The position numbers and the translations under genes were made by a program. The notes beneath the pieces are model-generated. The model saw only the letters and a program-made list of their open reading frames with translations. It was not told where the DNA came from and made no database searches. Shown here in pieces: positions 53,228-61,927 of a stretch of 64,000 bases of DNA. Source of the stretch: Halorubrum cibi (GTDB lineage Archaea > Halobacteriota > Halobacteria > Halobacteriales > Haloferacaceae); assembly GCF_900182635.1 (NCBI RefSeq), contig NZ_FXTD01000001.1:1-64000 (forward strand). The letters run 5' to 3'. The first letter of the stretch is position 1. Every line of letters begins with the position of its first letter.

Positions 53228-53773
53228 ATGGGATACGCGTGTCCGGTGTGTGCGACTCCGCAGCGCGACGGCGAGCACTTGGCGCACCACCTCGCGTTCA
53301 CGGCGATGCTCCACGGCGACGACCACGCGGCGTGGCTCGACGACCACGCTCCCGAGTGGGAGACGGCCGATCCCGCCGGACTGGCGGAGGTGGTCGTCGA
53401 GCACGCCGAACCCGCGGAGTATCACGAGGTGTTCGAGGACACGACCGACCGCGGTCGCCCGGCGGTGGACGCCGATCTGGCCGGCCACGGGGAGATAGGC
53501 GGCAACCCGAGCGACGCCCACGCCGAACACGCACACGAGCACGGTTCCGGACACGAGCACGGTCACAACCACCGTTCCGGTCACGACCACGGTCACGCCA
53601 GCGGTCACGGAGGCGGGTCCGGTGAGGTGGACCCGGAGACGGCAGCCGCCTTCGAGGAGGCACGCGAACTGACCCGTCAGATGTACGAGGACGACGACGG
53701 GACGGAGAGCGAGGGAGACGCACACGACGGAGCCGACGACGACAACGAAGCGGACGTCGACAACGAAAAGTGA
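53228..53773 (+). CDS. DUF5810 family protein with histidine-rich segment
   Basis: A 181-residue protein. MGYACPVCATPQRDGEHLAH combines a CxxC with two histidines, so a zinc finger is likely; HLAFTAMLHGDDHAAWLDDH follows. The DUF5810 core is residues 1-90. Residues about 98-130 form a low-complexity run of alternating H, G, S and E (HEHGHNHRSGHDHGH) that could bind Ni, Zn or Cu. The end is acidic. The role is unknown. Confidence 0.75.
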   Translation: MGYACPVCATPQRDGEHLAHHLAFTAMLHGDDHAAWLDDHAPEWETADPAGLAEVVVEHAEPAEYHEVFEDTTDRGRPAVDADLAGHGEIGGNPSDAHAEHAHEHGSGHEHGHNHRSGHDHGHASGHGGGSGEVDPETAAAFEEARELTRQMYEDDDGTESEGDAHDGADDDNEADVDNEK

Positions 53774-54224
53774 CCTTCCCGGATCGTATACTCCGTATGC
53801 TTATATGGCGGGTGTTTCGTAAGTGATCGAGGTGAGAAGAAGGGAGTAGTTGCTGGCGCGGTGAACACGTCCAAAGCCCCAGCCACGAGGACTCGCGCGG
53901 CTCGCTGCGCTCCTCGCTCAGTCGCTGTCGCTCCTTCACTGCGGTGCTTGCTTCGCCGGGCTTCGTCCTTCCGAGAGACTTCGTCTCTCGACTTCCCGCT
54001 CGCTGTGCTCGCGGGAATCGCGACTGCCCCTTTGAGTCCCACCCCGCACAGCACCTCACGCCTCCCCAGCCTCGTCGGTCGCCTCCGGCGACCGACTCCC
54101 TCGCGGGCTCCTCGCGCGCGTTGGGCGCTCGGAGGCACGCCACCGCTCAGGCGATCGTTGTTTGGACTGTACCGACCGATCCCGATCCGTTTATTCCTCG
54201 GAGTTTGGTACGAGACACCGTCAC
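53774..54224. other. Gap with element A copy 5
   Basis: There is no gene in this 450-nt stretch. It contains element A copy 5 on the plus strand (53800-54175) and, after it, the promoter stretch of the arginine-deiminase remnant (GTTTATTCC at 54188-54196). Confidence 0.65.
53800..54175 (+). ncRNA. Element A copy 5: putative structured RNA, altered stem
   Basis: CTTATATGGCGGGTGTTTCG starts at 53800 and CCAAAG follows 71 nt later at 53871, as in copies 2 and 3. The left arm begins CAGCCACGAGGACTCG (53879-) and the right arm ends ATCGCGACTG before CCCCTTTGAG. Nine outer pairs form if G-T wobbles at two places are allowed, then the arms diverge and internal hairpins (CGAGAGACTTCGTCTCTCG, TTCCCGC/GCGGGAA) take over. 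The downstream linkers CACCTCACGCCTCCCCAGCC and TCCCTCGCGGGC are intact. Confidence 0.6.
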
Positions 54225-54506
54225 ATGCGGGAGCCCACAGCCGAGGCCGAGTACGACACGCTACGCGCGGTGCGGGTCCACGAGCCCGGAATCGAGGCGG
54301 CGATCGGGGCGATGGATCCCGGACCGAACCACTTCGCCCGGCCGTTCTCCGTGTGCGAGGCGAAACGCGAGCACCGACGCATGGTCGAGGTGCTCGAGGA
54401 CGCGGGCGTCGAGGTGTTACCGGACGGGGAGGGTCTCGACCCGGATCAGCTCACGAACGGCGGCGGCGGGATCCACTGTATGACCTCGCCGATCCGGCGG
54501 GCGTAG
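54225..54506 (+). pseudogene. Arginine-deiminase-family remnant, internal deletion
   Basis: A 93-residue open frame. The first about 65 residues (YDTLRAVRVHEPGIEAAIGA, PNHFARPFSVCEAKREHRRM, VEVLEDAGVEV) match the N-terminus of the arginine deiminase/amidinotransferase family. The last about 16 (NGGGGIHCMTSPIRRA) are its extreme C-terminus with the catalytic cysteine. More than 200 residues that normally lie between, including the other catalytic residues, are missing, and the join is in frame. It is probably a non-functional remnant; a small peptide product cannot be excluded. Confidence 0.75.
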
Positions 54507-54512
54507 AACGCC

Positions 54513-55394
54513 TCACTCCTCCAGCACCGTCGCGCCCCCGCCGATCCGGGTCTGGTAGGCGCGAGCGTCGATGTCGGCCTCGGCGAAGGCGTCGAGCATG
54601 GCGGCCGCGATCCTCTGTCGGTTCCCCTGGCGACAGGCGGCGACCACCGCGGGACCGGCCCCGCTCACCGTGACGCCGGTCGCGCCGGCCGCGAGCGCGG
54701 CGTCGTGGACCGCGTCGTATCCCGTGATGAGCCGAGCGCGTTCCGGGGTGACGACCGGATCGCTCATGCCCGCGCCGACGAGCGCCGGGTCCGAGCGGCA
54801 CATCCCGATCGCGAGCGTGGCGGCGTTGCCGACCGTCTCGACGAGGTCGTCCATCGAGGCGGTCTCGGGGACGACTCGGCGGGCGTCCCGCGTCGAGACC
54901 GCCACGTCGGGGAGACACACCACGAGCGGGACTCGAGCGTCGACGCTGTGGGTGCCGTCGGTCGTGGTGACCGTGAAGCCGCCGAGGATCGAGGGGGCGA
55001 CGTTGTCGGAGTGGGCGACGCCGGAGACGACCGCCTCGCCCTCGGCGGCAATGGGGACGAGCTCCTCTCGGGAGTAGCCCCGATCGTAGAGGCGGTTGAG
55101 CGCGACCGCGGCCCCCGCGGCGCTGGCCGCCGAGGAGCCGAGCCCCGAGGCCGGGCGGACCCCCTTGTCGATGTGGATGTGCGCGGGCGCGTCGAGCGCC
55201 TCGACGACCGCCCCGACGGTGTTGCCCTCGGGGTCCTCCGGGATGTACTGGGCCCCGACGCCGGTCACCTCGATGGTGGTCCGGTCGGCCCGCTCGACCG
55301 TGACGACGTCCGCGGGCCGCGAGAGCGCCGCCCCGAAGACGTCGAAACCGCTCCCGAGGTTCGCGCTGGTCGCGGGTGCCCGTACCGTTACCAT
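54513..55394 (-). CDS. thrB: Homoserine kinase
   Basis: A 293-residue GHMP kinase that phosphorylates homoserine before threonine synthase. Motif 1 is MVTVRAPATSANLGSGFDVF, motif 2 (ATP loop) is GVRPASGLGSSAASAAGAAV (about residues 79-98), and motif 3 is GATGVTVSGAGPAVVA. The adenine and substrate region includes AHSDNVAPSILGGFTV. It is convergent with the arginine-deiminase remnant. Confidence 0.95.
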   Translation of the reverse strand: MVTVRAPATSANLGSGFDVFGAALSRPADVVTVERADRTTIEVTGVGAQYIPEDPEGNTVGAVVEALDAPAHIHIDKGVRPASGLGSSAASAAGAAVALNRLYDRGYSREELVPIAAEGEAVVSGVAHSDNVAPSILGGFTVTTTDGTHSVDARVPLVVCLPDVAVSTRDARRVVPETASMDDLVETVGNAATLAIGMCRSDPALVGAGMSDPVVTPERARLITGYDAVHDAALAAGATGVTVSGAGPAVVAACRQGNRQRIAAAMLDAFAEADIDARAYQTRIGGGATVLEE

Positions 55395-55563
55395 GCCGAG
55401 GCGTTACGCCGGGGCGTCAAAAAGGAGCGGGATCGCGATCGAGGCGAGAACGCGGGACGAGGTGCGGACGCGAGCGTGGCGGACGGAGACCGGAGAGAGA
55501 ACGGAGGCGGTGCGACGGGGAGAACGGAGGCGGTGAGAAGAACGAATCGGGGGAGGAGAACGG

Positions 55564-55845
55564 CTACGAGTCGGCCGTCGTCCACAGGAGCGGCCCGACG
55601 ATCACCAGCCCGACCCCGAGGAGGATGTACGTCGCCGGCATGGTGGTGAACGGCGACATCGAGAAGATCAGCCCGAAGCTGATTATCACCGCGGCGACCA
55701 GCTTCTGTGACTTCAGCGGGAGCACGCCGAGAAGCGAGGCGACGAACGCGAGCAACAGGACGTGCCCGAGGTGATAATCGAGCAGGAACGTGTCGATGAA
55801 CAGCGGCGAGAGCATCTCGTCGGGAAATGGGAGCGATCCTCGCAT
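55564..55845 (-). CDS. Small three-helix membrane protein
   Basis: A 93-residue protein starting MRGSLPFPDEMLSPLF. Three hydrophobic segments are seen: LGHVLLLAFVASLLGVLPL, LVAAVIISFGLIFSM and PATYILLGVGLVIVGPLLW. No family is recognised beyond similar haloarchaeal proteins. It is divergent from the DUF389 gene, with the short AT-rich stretch near 55890-55905 (GCATATAAGAC) as that gene's promoter. Confidence 0.65.
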   Translation of the reverse strand: MRGSLPFPDEMLSPLFIDTFLLDYHLGHVLLLAFVASLLGVLPLKSQKLVAAVIISFGLIFSMSPFTTMPATYILLGVGLVIVGPLLWTTADS

Positions 55846-55925
55846 TAAAGTTCCGTTTCTGCCGACGGGTCGGATCGGCTGACTCGATCCCTCGCATATA
55901 AGACTCGTCCGGGAGAGCACGGATC

Positions 55926-57218
55926 GTGCGACTCGTACAGGTCATGATCCCGGCGGGAAAGCGCGCGGCAGTCGTCCGCGCGCTCGAAGACGAGGGGGTC
56001 GACTACGTCGTCACCGACGAGACGAGCAACCGCGAATACACGGGCGTCGCGACGTTTCCGCTGCCGAAGGCGGCCGTCGAACCCGTCCTCGAGCGCCTGC
56101 GCGAGGCCGGCATCGACGAGCGGACCTACACGGTGATCGTCGCCGCCGAGACGGTCATCTCCCGGCGCTTCGAGGAGTTGGAGGCGGAGTACGCCGAGGA
56201 GTCCGACCGGGACGAAGACCGGATATCGAGACAGGAACTTCAGGCGAAGGCGGACGACCTCGCTTCCGGGATGGGGACGTACGTCCTGATGACGGTGATC
56301 TCGGCGGTGATCGCGACGGCCGGACTGCTCCTCGACTCGCCGGCGACGGTCGTCGGGTCGATGGTGATCGCGCCGCTCATCGGGCCGGCGATGTCGGCGG
56401 CCATCGGCACCGTCGTCGACGACGAGGAGATGTTCCGACGGGGCGTGCGGATGCAGGTGCTCGGCGTCGCGGTCGCGGTCGCGGCCGCGACCCTGTTCGC
56501 CGTGTCGCTCCGGACGCTGGGGCTCGTCCCGCCCGGACTCGACCCGCTCGAGCTCGCCGAGGTCGCGGAGCGGCTCGCCCCGAACGTGCTCGTGCTCGCG
56601 GTGGCGATCGGGGCCGGCGTCGCGGGGATCGTCTCGCTCATGACCGGCGTCTCCGCCACGCTCGTCGGCGTGATGATCGCGGTCGCGTTGATCCCGCCGG
56701 CGGCCGCCGTCGGCATCGGGATCGCCTTCGGGATCCCGCGGCTCGTGCTCGGCGCGGGCGTGATCGTCGCGGTGAACGTGCTCTCGATCAACCTCGCGGC
56801 GCTCGTGATGCTGTGGTACGAGGGGTACCGTCCCGAGCGCTGGTTCCGCGAGGACGACGCGCGGGCGACGGTCGTGAAACGCGTCGCCGTCCTCGTCGCC
56901 GCGATCGCGGTGTTGAGCGTGTTCCTCGGCGGCGTCACCTACGACAGCTACGTCGCGTCCACGACGGAGAGCGACGTTCGGAACGCGGTGGGCGACGAGC
57001 TGGCGACGCTCGATCCGGCGGCCGAACTACTCGAGTTGCGTATCGAACGCACCGGCACGATCCCGCCGCGGGAGACCGACCGCGTGATCGTCACCGTCGG
57101 CGCGCCGCCCGGGGTCTCGATCGACGGCGTGGCGACGACGCTGGAGGAGCGGATCGAGCGAGTGACCGGCGAGGAACCCGGCGTGGAGGTCCGGTTGGTG
57201 ACCGTCGATCGGTCGTGA
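55926..57218 (+). CDS. DUF389/TIGR00341 membrane protein
   Basis: A 430-residue protein with a GTG start. The N-terminal ferredoxin-like domain (VQVMIPAGKRAAVVRALEDE) precedes about seven transmembrane helices; the family signature is TVVGSMVIAPLIGPAMSAAI at about residues 141-160, and SLMTGVSATLVGVMIAVALI follows. A soluble C-terminal domain ends the protein. The final residues (VTVDRS) are encoded by the first copy of a 24-nt tandem repeat. The transport or signalling role is unknown. Confidence 0.88.
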   Translation: MRLVQVMIPAGKRAAVVRALEDEGVDYVVTDETSNREYTGVATFPLPKAAVEPVLERLREAGIDERTYTVIVAAETVISRRFEELEAEYAEESDRDEDRISRQELQAKADDLASGMGTYVLMTVISAVIATAGLLLDSPATVVGSMVIAPLIGPAMSAAIGTVVDDEEMFRRGVRMQVLGVAVAVAAATLFAVSLRTLGLVPPGLDPLELAEVAERLAPNVLVLAVAIGAGVAGIVSLMTGVSATLVGVMIAVALIPPAAAVGIGIAFGIPRLVLGAGVIVAVNVLSINLAALVMLWYEGYRPERWFREDDARATVVKRVAVLVAAIAVLSVFLGGVTYDSYVASTTESDVRNAVGDELATLDPAAELLELRIERTGTIPPRETDRVIVTVGAPPGVSIDGVATTLEERIERVTGEEPGVEVRLVTVDRS

Positions 57219-57268
57219 CTGGTGACCGTCGATCGGTCGTGACTGGTGACCGTCGATCGGTCGTGACT
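57197..57268 (+). repeat. Three tandem copies of a 24-nt unit
   Basis: Three exact copies at 57197-57220, 57221-57244 and 57245-57268, each beginning GGTGACCGTCG and ending GGTCGTGACT. The first copy is the last part of the DUF389 gene and carries its stop codon, so copies 2 and 3 are untranslated. Expansion by replication slippage is likely. Each copy contains the inverted repeat GACCGTCGATCGGTC. Confidence 0.95.
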
Positions 57269-57358
57269 CGTCTCCGGACGGGGCCCGAGCGACCGCGTGC
57301 GATCGAGCGGTAGCGGGAAGAGCAACTCCTTTTTATCGGCGCCTCCCTGTGTAGGGCA

Positions 57359-59572
57359 GTGACGGACCCCACGGGACCCGACGACGACTCGATGCGGGAG
57401 GTGGTCGAGCGATCGCGCAGCGGCGCGCCCGCGGTCGGCGAGGCGGTTCGGGACCGCTTCTCCTCGGACGAGGTGTTCCAGCGGATCGTCGCCGCGGCCG
57501 ACGAGGAAGTGACCTCGGGGCGACGCGAACTGTTCTTCAGCGGCGTCGCCGCGGGGTTGGCGCTCACGATCACGTTCCTCCTGTACGCCTCGTTGACCGC
57601 CGCGACCGACGGTCACCCGATCTTGAGCGTCCTGTTGTACCCGCTGGGGTTCATCTACATCATCATCGGCGGCTACCAGCTCTACACGGAGAACACGCTC
57701 CCGCCGGTGGCGTTGACGCTCGAACGACTCGCCAGCGTCCCGACGCTGTTGCGTCACTGGGGTATCGTGCTCGCGGGGAACTTCGTCGGCGGTGCGGTCG
57801 GCGCGCTCGTGCTCTCGTACGGCGGCGTCTTCTCCGCCGACGCGGTCGACGCGGCGGTGTACATCTCCACTGGGGGACTCTCCGTCGACTTCTGGCCGCT
57901 CTTTTTCAAAGCGGCCGTGGCGGGGCTGATCGTCGCCGGCGTCGTCTGGGTCGGATTCGCCTCCACGAACTCCGTCACCCGGCTGCTCGTCGTCTACCTC
58001 GCGTTCCTCGCGATCCCGCTCGGCGACCTCTACCACGTCGTCATCTCCTTCACCGAGGTGATGTACCTGCTCTTCGCCGGGACGCTCGGAGTCGACGTCG
58101 GCGGACTCACCCTGTACGGCGGGCTGATCGGGTTCGTGCTCCCGGTGCTTCTCGGCAACACGATCGGCGGTGTGGTGCTCGTCACGCTGGTCAACTACTT
58201 CCAGACGAGCGAGGAGCGCTTGGAGGAGGCGCGCTTCGAGGGGATGAATCGTCGGCTCACGCTACCCGAGTGGGTCTTCGGACGGGCGGCCGGCCGGTCG
58301 TACGTTCCCATCCTCGACGCCACCGAGGCGACGCTGTTCGCGAGCGAGGGCCACCGGATCATGGTCCCCATCTCGAACCCCCGGACCGACGGGCCGATAG
58401 TCGAGCTCGCGAGCCGGCTCGCGAGCGATCACGAGGACGGTCTCGTCCACGTCGTCCACGTGGTCCAGGCCCCCGAGCGCATGTCGCTGTCGGCGGGGGC
58501 GGGCCGGATCGCGGACGTCTCCGAGGAGGGGATGGCGGGCCTGCGCGAGACCGCGGAGGGGTACGACGTCGAGGTCTCCACCTCGACGGTGGTCTCGCAC
58601 CGCTCCTTCGAGGAGGTGTTCAACATGGCCCGCCGGACCCGCCCCGAGGCCGTACTGATGGGCTGGGGCGAGGACCAGCTCTGGAACGCGGCCCGCGCGG
58701 AGCGGCCGATAGACGAGCTCACGAACCAGCTCCCGTGTGACTTCCTCATCCTGAGCGAGACGGATCTCGACACCTCGCGGGTCCTCCTCCCCACCTCCGG
58801 CGGCCCGGACTCCCGACTCGGCGCGGAGGTGGCGAGCGTGCTCTCGCGGACCGCTGGCTCCGAGGTGACGCTGTTACACGTCGTCGACGGCCCCGAGGAC
58901 CGCGAGGAAGGCGAGAACTTCCTCGCGGCCTGGGCCGAGGAGAACGACGTGGGCGACGCCGAGCGGATCGTCGACGACGGCGGGGACGTCGAGGCGGCGA
59001 TCGTCCGGGAGGCCGAAGAGAGCACCCTCGTGATCATCGGCGCGACGGAGAAGGGGCTGCTCTCGCGGCTCGTCTCGAACTCGCTTCACCTCGACGTGAT
59101 CCACGACGTGGACTGCTCGGTGCTGCTCGCGGAACGGCCCAGTCGCCGCTCGATCCGCGACCGGCTGTTCGGCTCGGGACGACGGGAGGCCGGGCCGCCG
59201 AACGGGGCCCTCGAGCGCGAAGCGAACGGATCGAGCGGCACGGACGTCCGCGGGACCGACGACGAGTCGCCGACGGAGGGATCCGACGGGGACCGTGGGG
59301 ACGGGAGAAGCGAGGACGACGAGCCGCCGGAACCGGCGGTCGTCACCGACCACGACGACCCCGACGAGGACGGAGAGGAGGGCGGCGAAGGCGACGACGA
59401 ACCGCCGGAACCGGCGGTGATAACCGACCACGACGATCCCGACGAGGGCGGAGAGGATGCCGACGCCGATCCCGACGGGGGCGGAGAGGATGCCGACGAC
59501 GATGACGACAGCGAGGCGGGCGGTGCGGCGGGCGGCGGTGACCCCGACGACGACGAACCGAACTCGACGTGA
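57359..59572 (+). CDS. Formate/nitrite channel fused to two universal-stress domains
   Basis: A 737-residue protein with a GTG start. The first about 310 residues are an FNT (FocA/NirC) channel of six helices: FFSGVAAGLALTITFLLY, LSVLLYPLGFIYIIIGGYQL, GIVLAGNFVGGAVGALVL and VLPVLLGNTIGGVVLVTLVN. Two UspA-type domains follow (about 335-465 and 470-600; the second has VIIGATEKGLLSRLVSNSL). The remaining about 125 residues are acidic and disordered, with the unit DDEPPEPAVVTDHDDPDE repeated twice. Sensing by the Usp domains may gate the channel. Confidence 0.87.
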   Translation: MTDPTGPDDDSMREVVERSRSGAPAVGEAVRDRFSSDEVFQRIVAAADEEVTSGRRELFFSGVAAGLALTITFLLYASLTAATDGHPILSVLLYPLGFIYIIIGGYQLYTENTLPPVALTLERLASVPTLLRHWGIVLAGNFVGGAVGALVLSYGGVFSADAVDAAVYISTGGLSVDFWPLFFKAAVAGLIVAGVVWVGFASTNSVTRLLVVYLAFLAIPLGDLYHVVISFTEVMYLLFAGTLGVDVGGLTLYGGLIGFVLPVLLGNTIGGVVLVTLVNYFQTSEERLEEARFEGMNRRLTLPEWVFGRAAGRSYVPILDATEATLFASEGHRIMVPISNPRTDGPIVELASRLASDHEDGLVHVVHVVQAPERMSLSAGAGRIADVSEEGMAGLRETAEGYDVEVSTSTVVSHRSFEEVFNMARRTRPEAVLMGWGEDQLWNAARAERPIDELTNQLPCDFLILSETDLDTSRVLLPTSGGPDSRLGAEVASVLSRTAGSEVTLLHVVDGPEDREEGENFLAAWAEENDVGDAERIVDDGGDVEAAIVREAEESTLVIIGATEKGLLSRLVSNSLHLDVIHDVDCSVLLAERPSRRSIRDRLFGSGRREAGPPNGALEREANGSSGTDVRGTDDESPTEGSDGDRGDGRSEDDEPPEPAVVTDHDDPDEDGEEGGEGDDEPPEPAVITDHDDPDEGGEDADADPDGGGEDADDDDDSEAGGAAGGGDPDDDEPNST

Positions 59573-59605
59573 TCGACGCCGCGATCCCGGCGACGACGCG
59601 GAACG

Positions 59606-60592
59606 CTACTCCTCGCGGTCGCGGGTCGGGAGGTCCGGCTCGAAGGCGGCCGCCTCGACGGCCATGTCCAGCACCCGCTCGACGTTCTCGTCGTCGGTGA
59701 CGCTCATCGTCGCATCGACGGCCTCGGCGCGAACGGCGTCGAAGCGATCGTGTTTGTTCGCGACGGTGAGCATCGGGATCGACTCGTCGAACAGCGCCCG
59801 AACCTCCTCGCGGAGTTCGAGCTGTACGTCGAGGGGGTAACCGCAGTCGCCGGAGGGGTCGAGCACGAAGAGGACGACGTCCGCGAGGTGTTCGAGCGCG
59901 CTCACCGCCTGCTGCTCGATGTCGTTGCGCTCGTCTTCCGGCCGGTCGAGCAGCCCCGGCGTGTCGACGATCTGGTAGCGGACGTGGTCGCGCTCGAAGT
60001 GGCCGACTTGGACGCCGCGGGTCGTGAAGGGGTACTCCGCGATCTCGTTCGACGCGCGCGTGACCCGGTTGACGAACGACGACTTGCCGACGTTGGGGTA
60101 GCCGGCGACGACGATCGCGGGCTCGTCGGGCCGGATGTCGGGCAGGTCTCGCAGGTCGTCGCGGGAGTCGCCGATGTATCGGAGGTCGTCTTCGATCTGG
60201 TCCATCACGTCCGCCATGCGGGCGAACGCCTGCTTCCGGTGTTTCCGCGCGGCGTCGACGTCCGAGTTGCGGATCTTCGTCGTGTACTCGTCGCGTAGCG
60301 ATTCGATCTGCCGGCTCGCCCACATCACCTGCGAGAGCGCCTGTCGGAGGCGGTCGACGTCGACGATGGCGTCGGCGAGCTCGTAGTAGAACGGGTCGAC
60401 GTCGAAGCCGAAGTCGGGCCAAGAGACGACCACGTTCTCGAGGTTGTCCGAGAGCACGTTGCCGGCCGTCCGCAGCATCGACTCCTGGGCCTCGTGGCCG
60501 CGCTTGGCGCGACCGGCGCGGGCCGCCCGCGAGAACGCCTTGTCGACGAGCTCCTCCGAACGGGGGGTCGTCGGGAGGCCCTCGAATATCAT
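59606..60592 (-). CDS. NOG1-type ribosome-assembly GTPase
   Basis: A 328-residue GTPase of the OBG-HflX/NOG1 class. The helical N-terminal domain (MIFEGLPTTPRSEELVDKAF) precedes G1 AGYPNVGKSSFVNRVT, switch 2 IVDTPGLLDRPEDERNDIEQ and G4 ANKHDRFD. YPFTTRGVQVGHF is the typical G2. It acts in large-subunit maturation in eukaryotes. The start is taken at MIFEGLP; the upstream open frame is not family-like. The stop lies next to the 3' end of the FNT gene, convergent. Confidence 0.92.
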   Translation of the reverse strand: MIFEGLPTTPRSEELVDKAFSRAARAGRAKRGHEAQESMLRTAGNVLSDNLENVVVSWPDFGFDVDPFYYELADAIVDVDRLRQALSQVMWASRQIESLRDEYTTKIRNSDVDAARKHRKQAFARMADVMDQIEDDLRYIGDSRDDLRDLPDIRPDEPAIVVAGYPNVGKSSFVNRVTRASNEIAEYPFTTRGVQVGHFERDHVRYQIVDTPGLLDRPEDERNDIEQQAVSALEHLADVVLFVLDPSGDCGYPLDVQLELREEVRALFDESIPMLTVANKHDRFDAVRAEAVDATMSVTDDENVERVLDMAVEAAAFEPDLPTRDREE

Positions 60593-60992
60593 ACCCCGGT
60601 ATTCCCCGCCGAGGCGTATAAGCGCGTCCGTTTCGGGGCTCCACGACACCGCGCGGCACGGATCGGGGTCTCCGGAACCGCGATCCCGGAACGGAATCAT
60701 CGCGGAACGGAAACGTCCCGGAACCGCGCCGTCGCTAGGTCGATCGATCGCCACGACCGATCGCCACGACCGACCCCACCAAGTCCGATCAGCGTAACCG
60801 ATTTCGGCTACGTTCCGAGAACAGAGCGGATCGCCGAGGGGTCGCCGCCCGCACCGTGCGTCGAACGAAACGGCCCGATACACGCGTTTATACGTGGTTT
60901 TCGGCGGATTCGACCAGACGCCGGCGACCACGTCCGAAGTCGATCCGTCGACGACCACAACCTATTTTCGTGTCGCCGTCGTCGATGTTTCT
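60593..60992. promoter_or_regulatory. Divergent promoter region of NOG1 and tup genes
   Basis: No gene is seen in this 400-nt region. A direct repeat of CGATCGCCACGAC occurs at about 60745-60770. TTTATA at 60887-60892 is one TATA candidate for tupA, with a long leader. CCTATTTTCG at 60961-60970 is a second, giving a leaderless messenger from about 60990. On the NOG1 side a TATAAGCG stretch at 60616-60623, read on the minus strand, is too close and weak to be sure. Confidence 0.4.
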
Positions 60993-61925
60993 ATGCCGAT
61001 ACAACGACGTGAGGTGCTCACCGCACTGGGGACTGGAACGCTCGCCGGCCTCGCCGGCTGTTCGGGGATCACGGGCGGCGGCGAGGAGGAAGCGTCGGCT
61101 GGCGTGACGGGCGAGACGCTCACGCTCACGACGACGACGAGCACCTACGACACCGGACTGCTCGACGAGATCCACGGGAGCTTCGAGGAGCTGTACGGCG
61201 TGAGCGTCGACGCGGTCGCCCAGGGGACCGGCGCGGCCCTCGAATCGGCGCGCAACGGCAACTCGGACGTGGTGATGGTCCACGCCCGCGGGCTCGAGGA
61301 CGAGTTCCTGCGCAACGGCTACGGGGTCAACCGCCGCGACCTGATGTTCAACGACTTCGTCATCGTCGGTCCCGAGGACGACCCGGCCGGGATATCGGGA
61401 ATGGGTTCGGCCACCGACGCGCTCACCGCCATCGCCGACGCGGGCGCGCCGTTCGTCTCTCGAGGGGATAACTCGGGGACTCACACGAAGGAACTCAATC
61501 TCTGGGAGGCCGCGGGCACCGAACCGGGCGGCGACTGGTATCAGGAGATCGGCGGGGGAATGGGGGAGGCACTGAACAACGCCAACCAGCAGGGCGCGTA
61601 CACGCTTTCCGATCGGGGAACGTTCATCTCCCAGCGCTCGGAGATCGACCTCGTCATTCTGGTTCAGGGACCGATCGAGGGCGGCCCGGAGATCCTCTCG
61701 AACCCTTACGGGATCATGGCGGTCAACCCCGGCGTCCACGAGGACACCAACTACGACCTCGCGATGGCGTACATCGGGTGGATCACGAGCCCCGGAGCCC
61801 AGGACGCCATCTCGAACTACCAGATGAACGGGGAACAGCTGTTCTTCCCCGAGGCCGTCTCGGAGGACCCCGACTTCCAGCAGTACGTTCCGGAAGGCTG
61901 GAGTAGCGAGTCCTCGGACGCGTAA
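60993..61925 (+). CDS. tupA: Tungstate ABC transporter, substrate-binding lipoprotein TupA
   Basis: A 310-residue extracytoplasmic binder. The N-terminus has a twin-arginine-like [10 protein letters not shown] and lipobox LAGLAGC, so a Tat-exported lipoprotein is likely. Binding-site segments are [54 protein letters not shown] and [18 protein letters not shown], as in TupA. The start is [10 protein letters not shown], not the upstream ATG in the same frame. It is followed two bases later by tupB. Confidence 0.92.
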   Translation: MPIQRREVLTALGTGTLAGLAGCSGITGGGEEEASAGVTGETLTLTTTTSTYDTGLLDEIHGSFEELYGVSVDAVAQGTGAALESARNGNSDVVMVHARGLEDEFLRNGYGVNRRDLMFNDFVIVGPEDDPAGISGMGSATDALTAIADAGAPFVSRGDNSGTHTKELNLWEAAGTEPGGDWYQEIGGGMGEALNNANQQGAYTLSDRGTFISQRSEIDLVILVQGPIEGGPEILSNPYGIMAVNPGVHEDTNYDLAMAYIGWITSPGAQDAISNYQMNGEQLFFPEAVSEDPDFQQYVPEGWSSESSDA

Positions 61926-61927
61926 GC

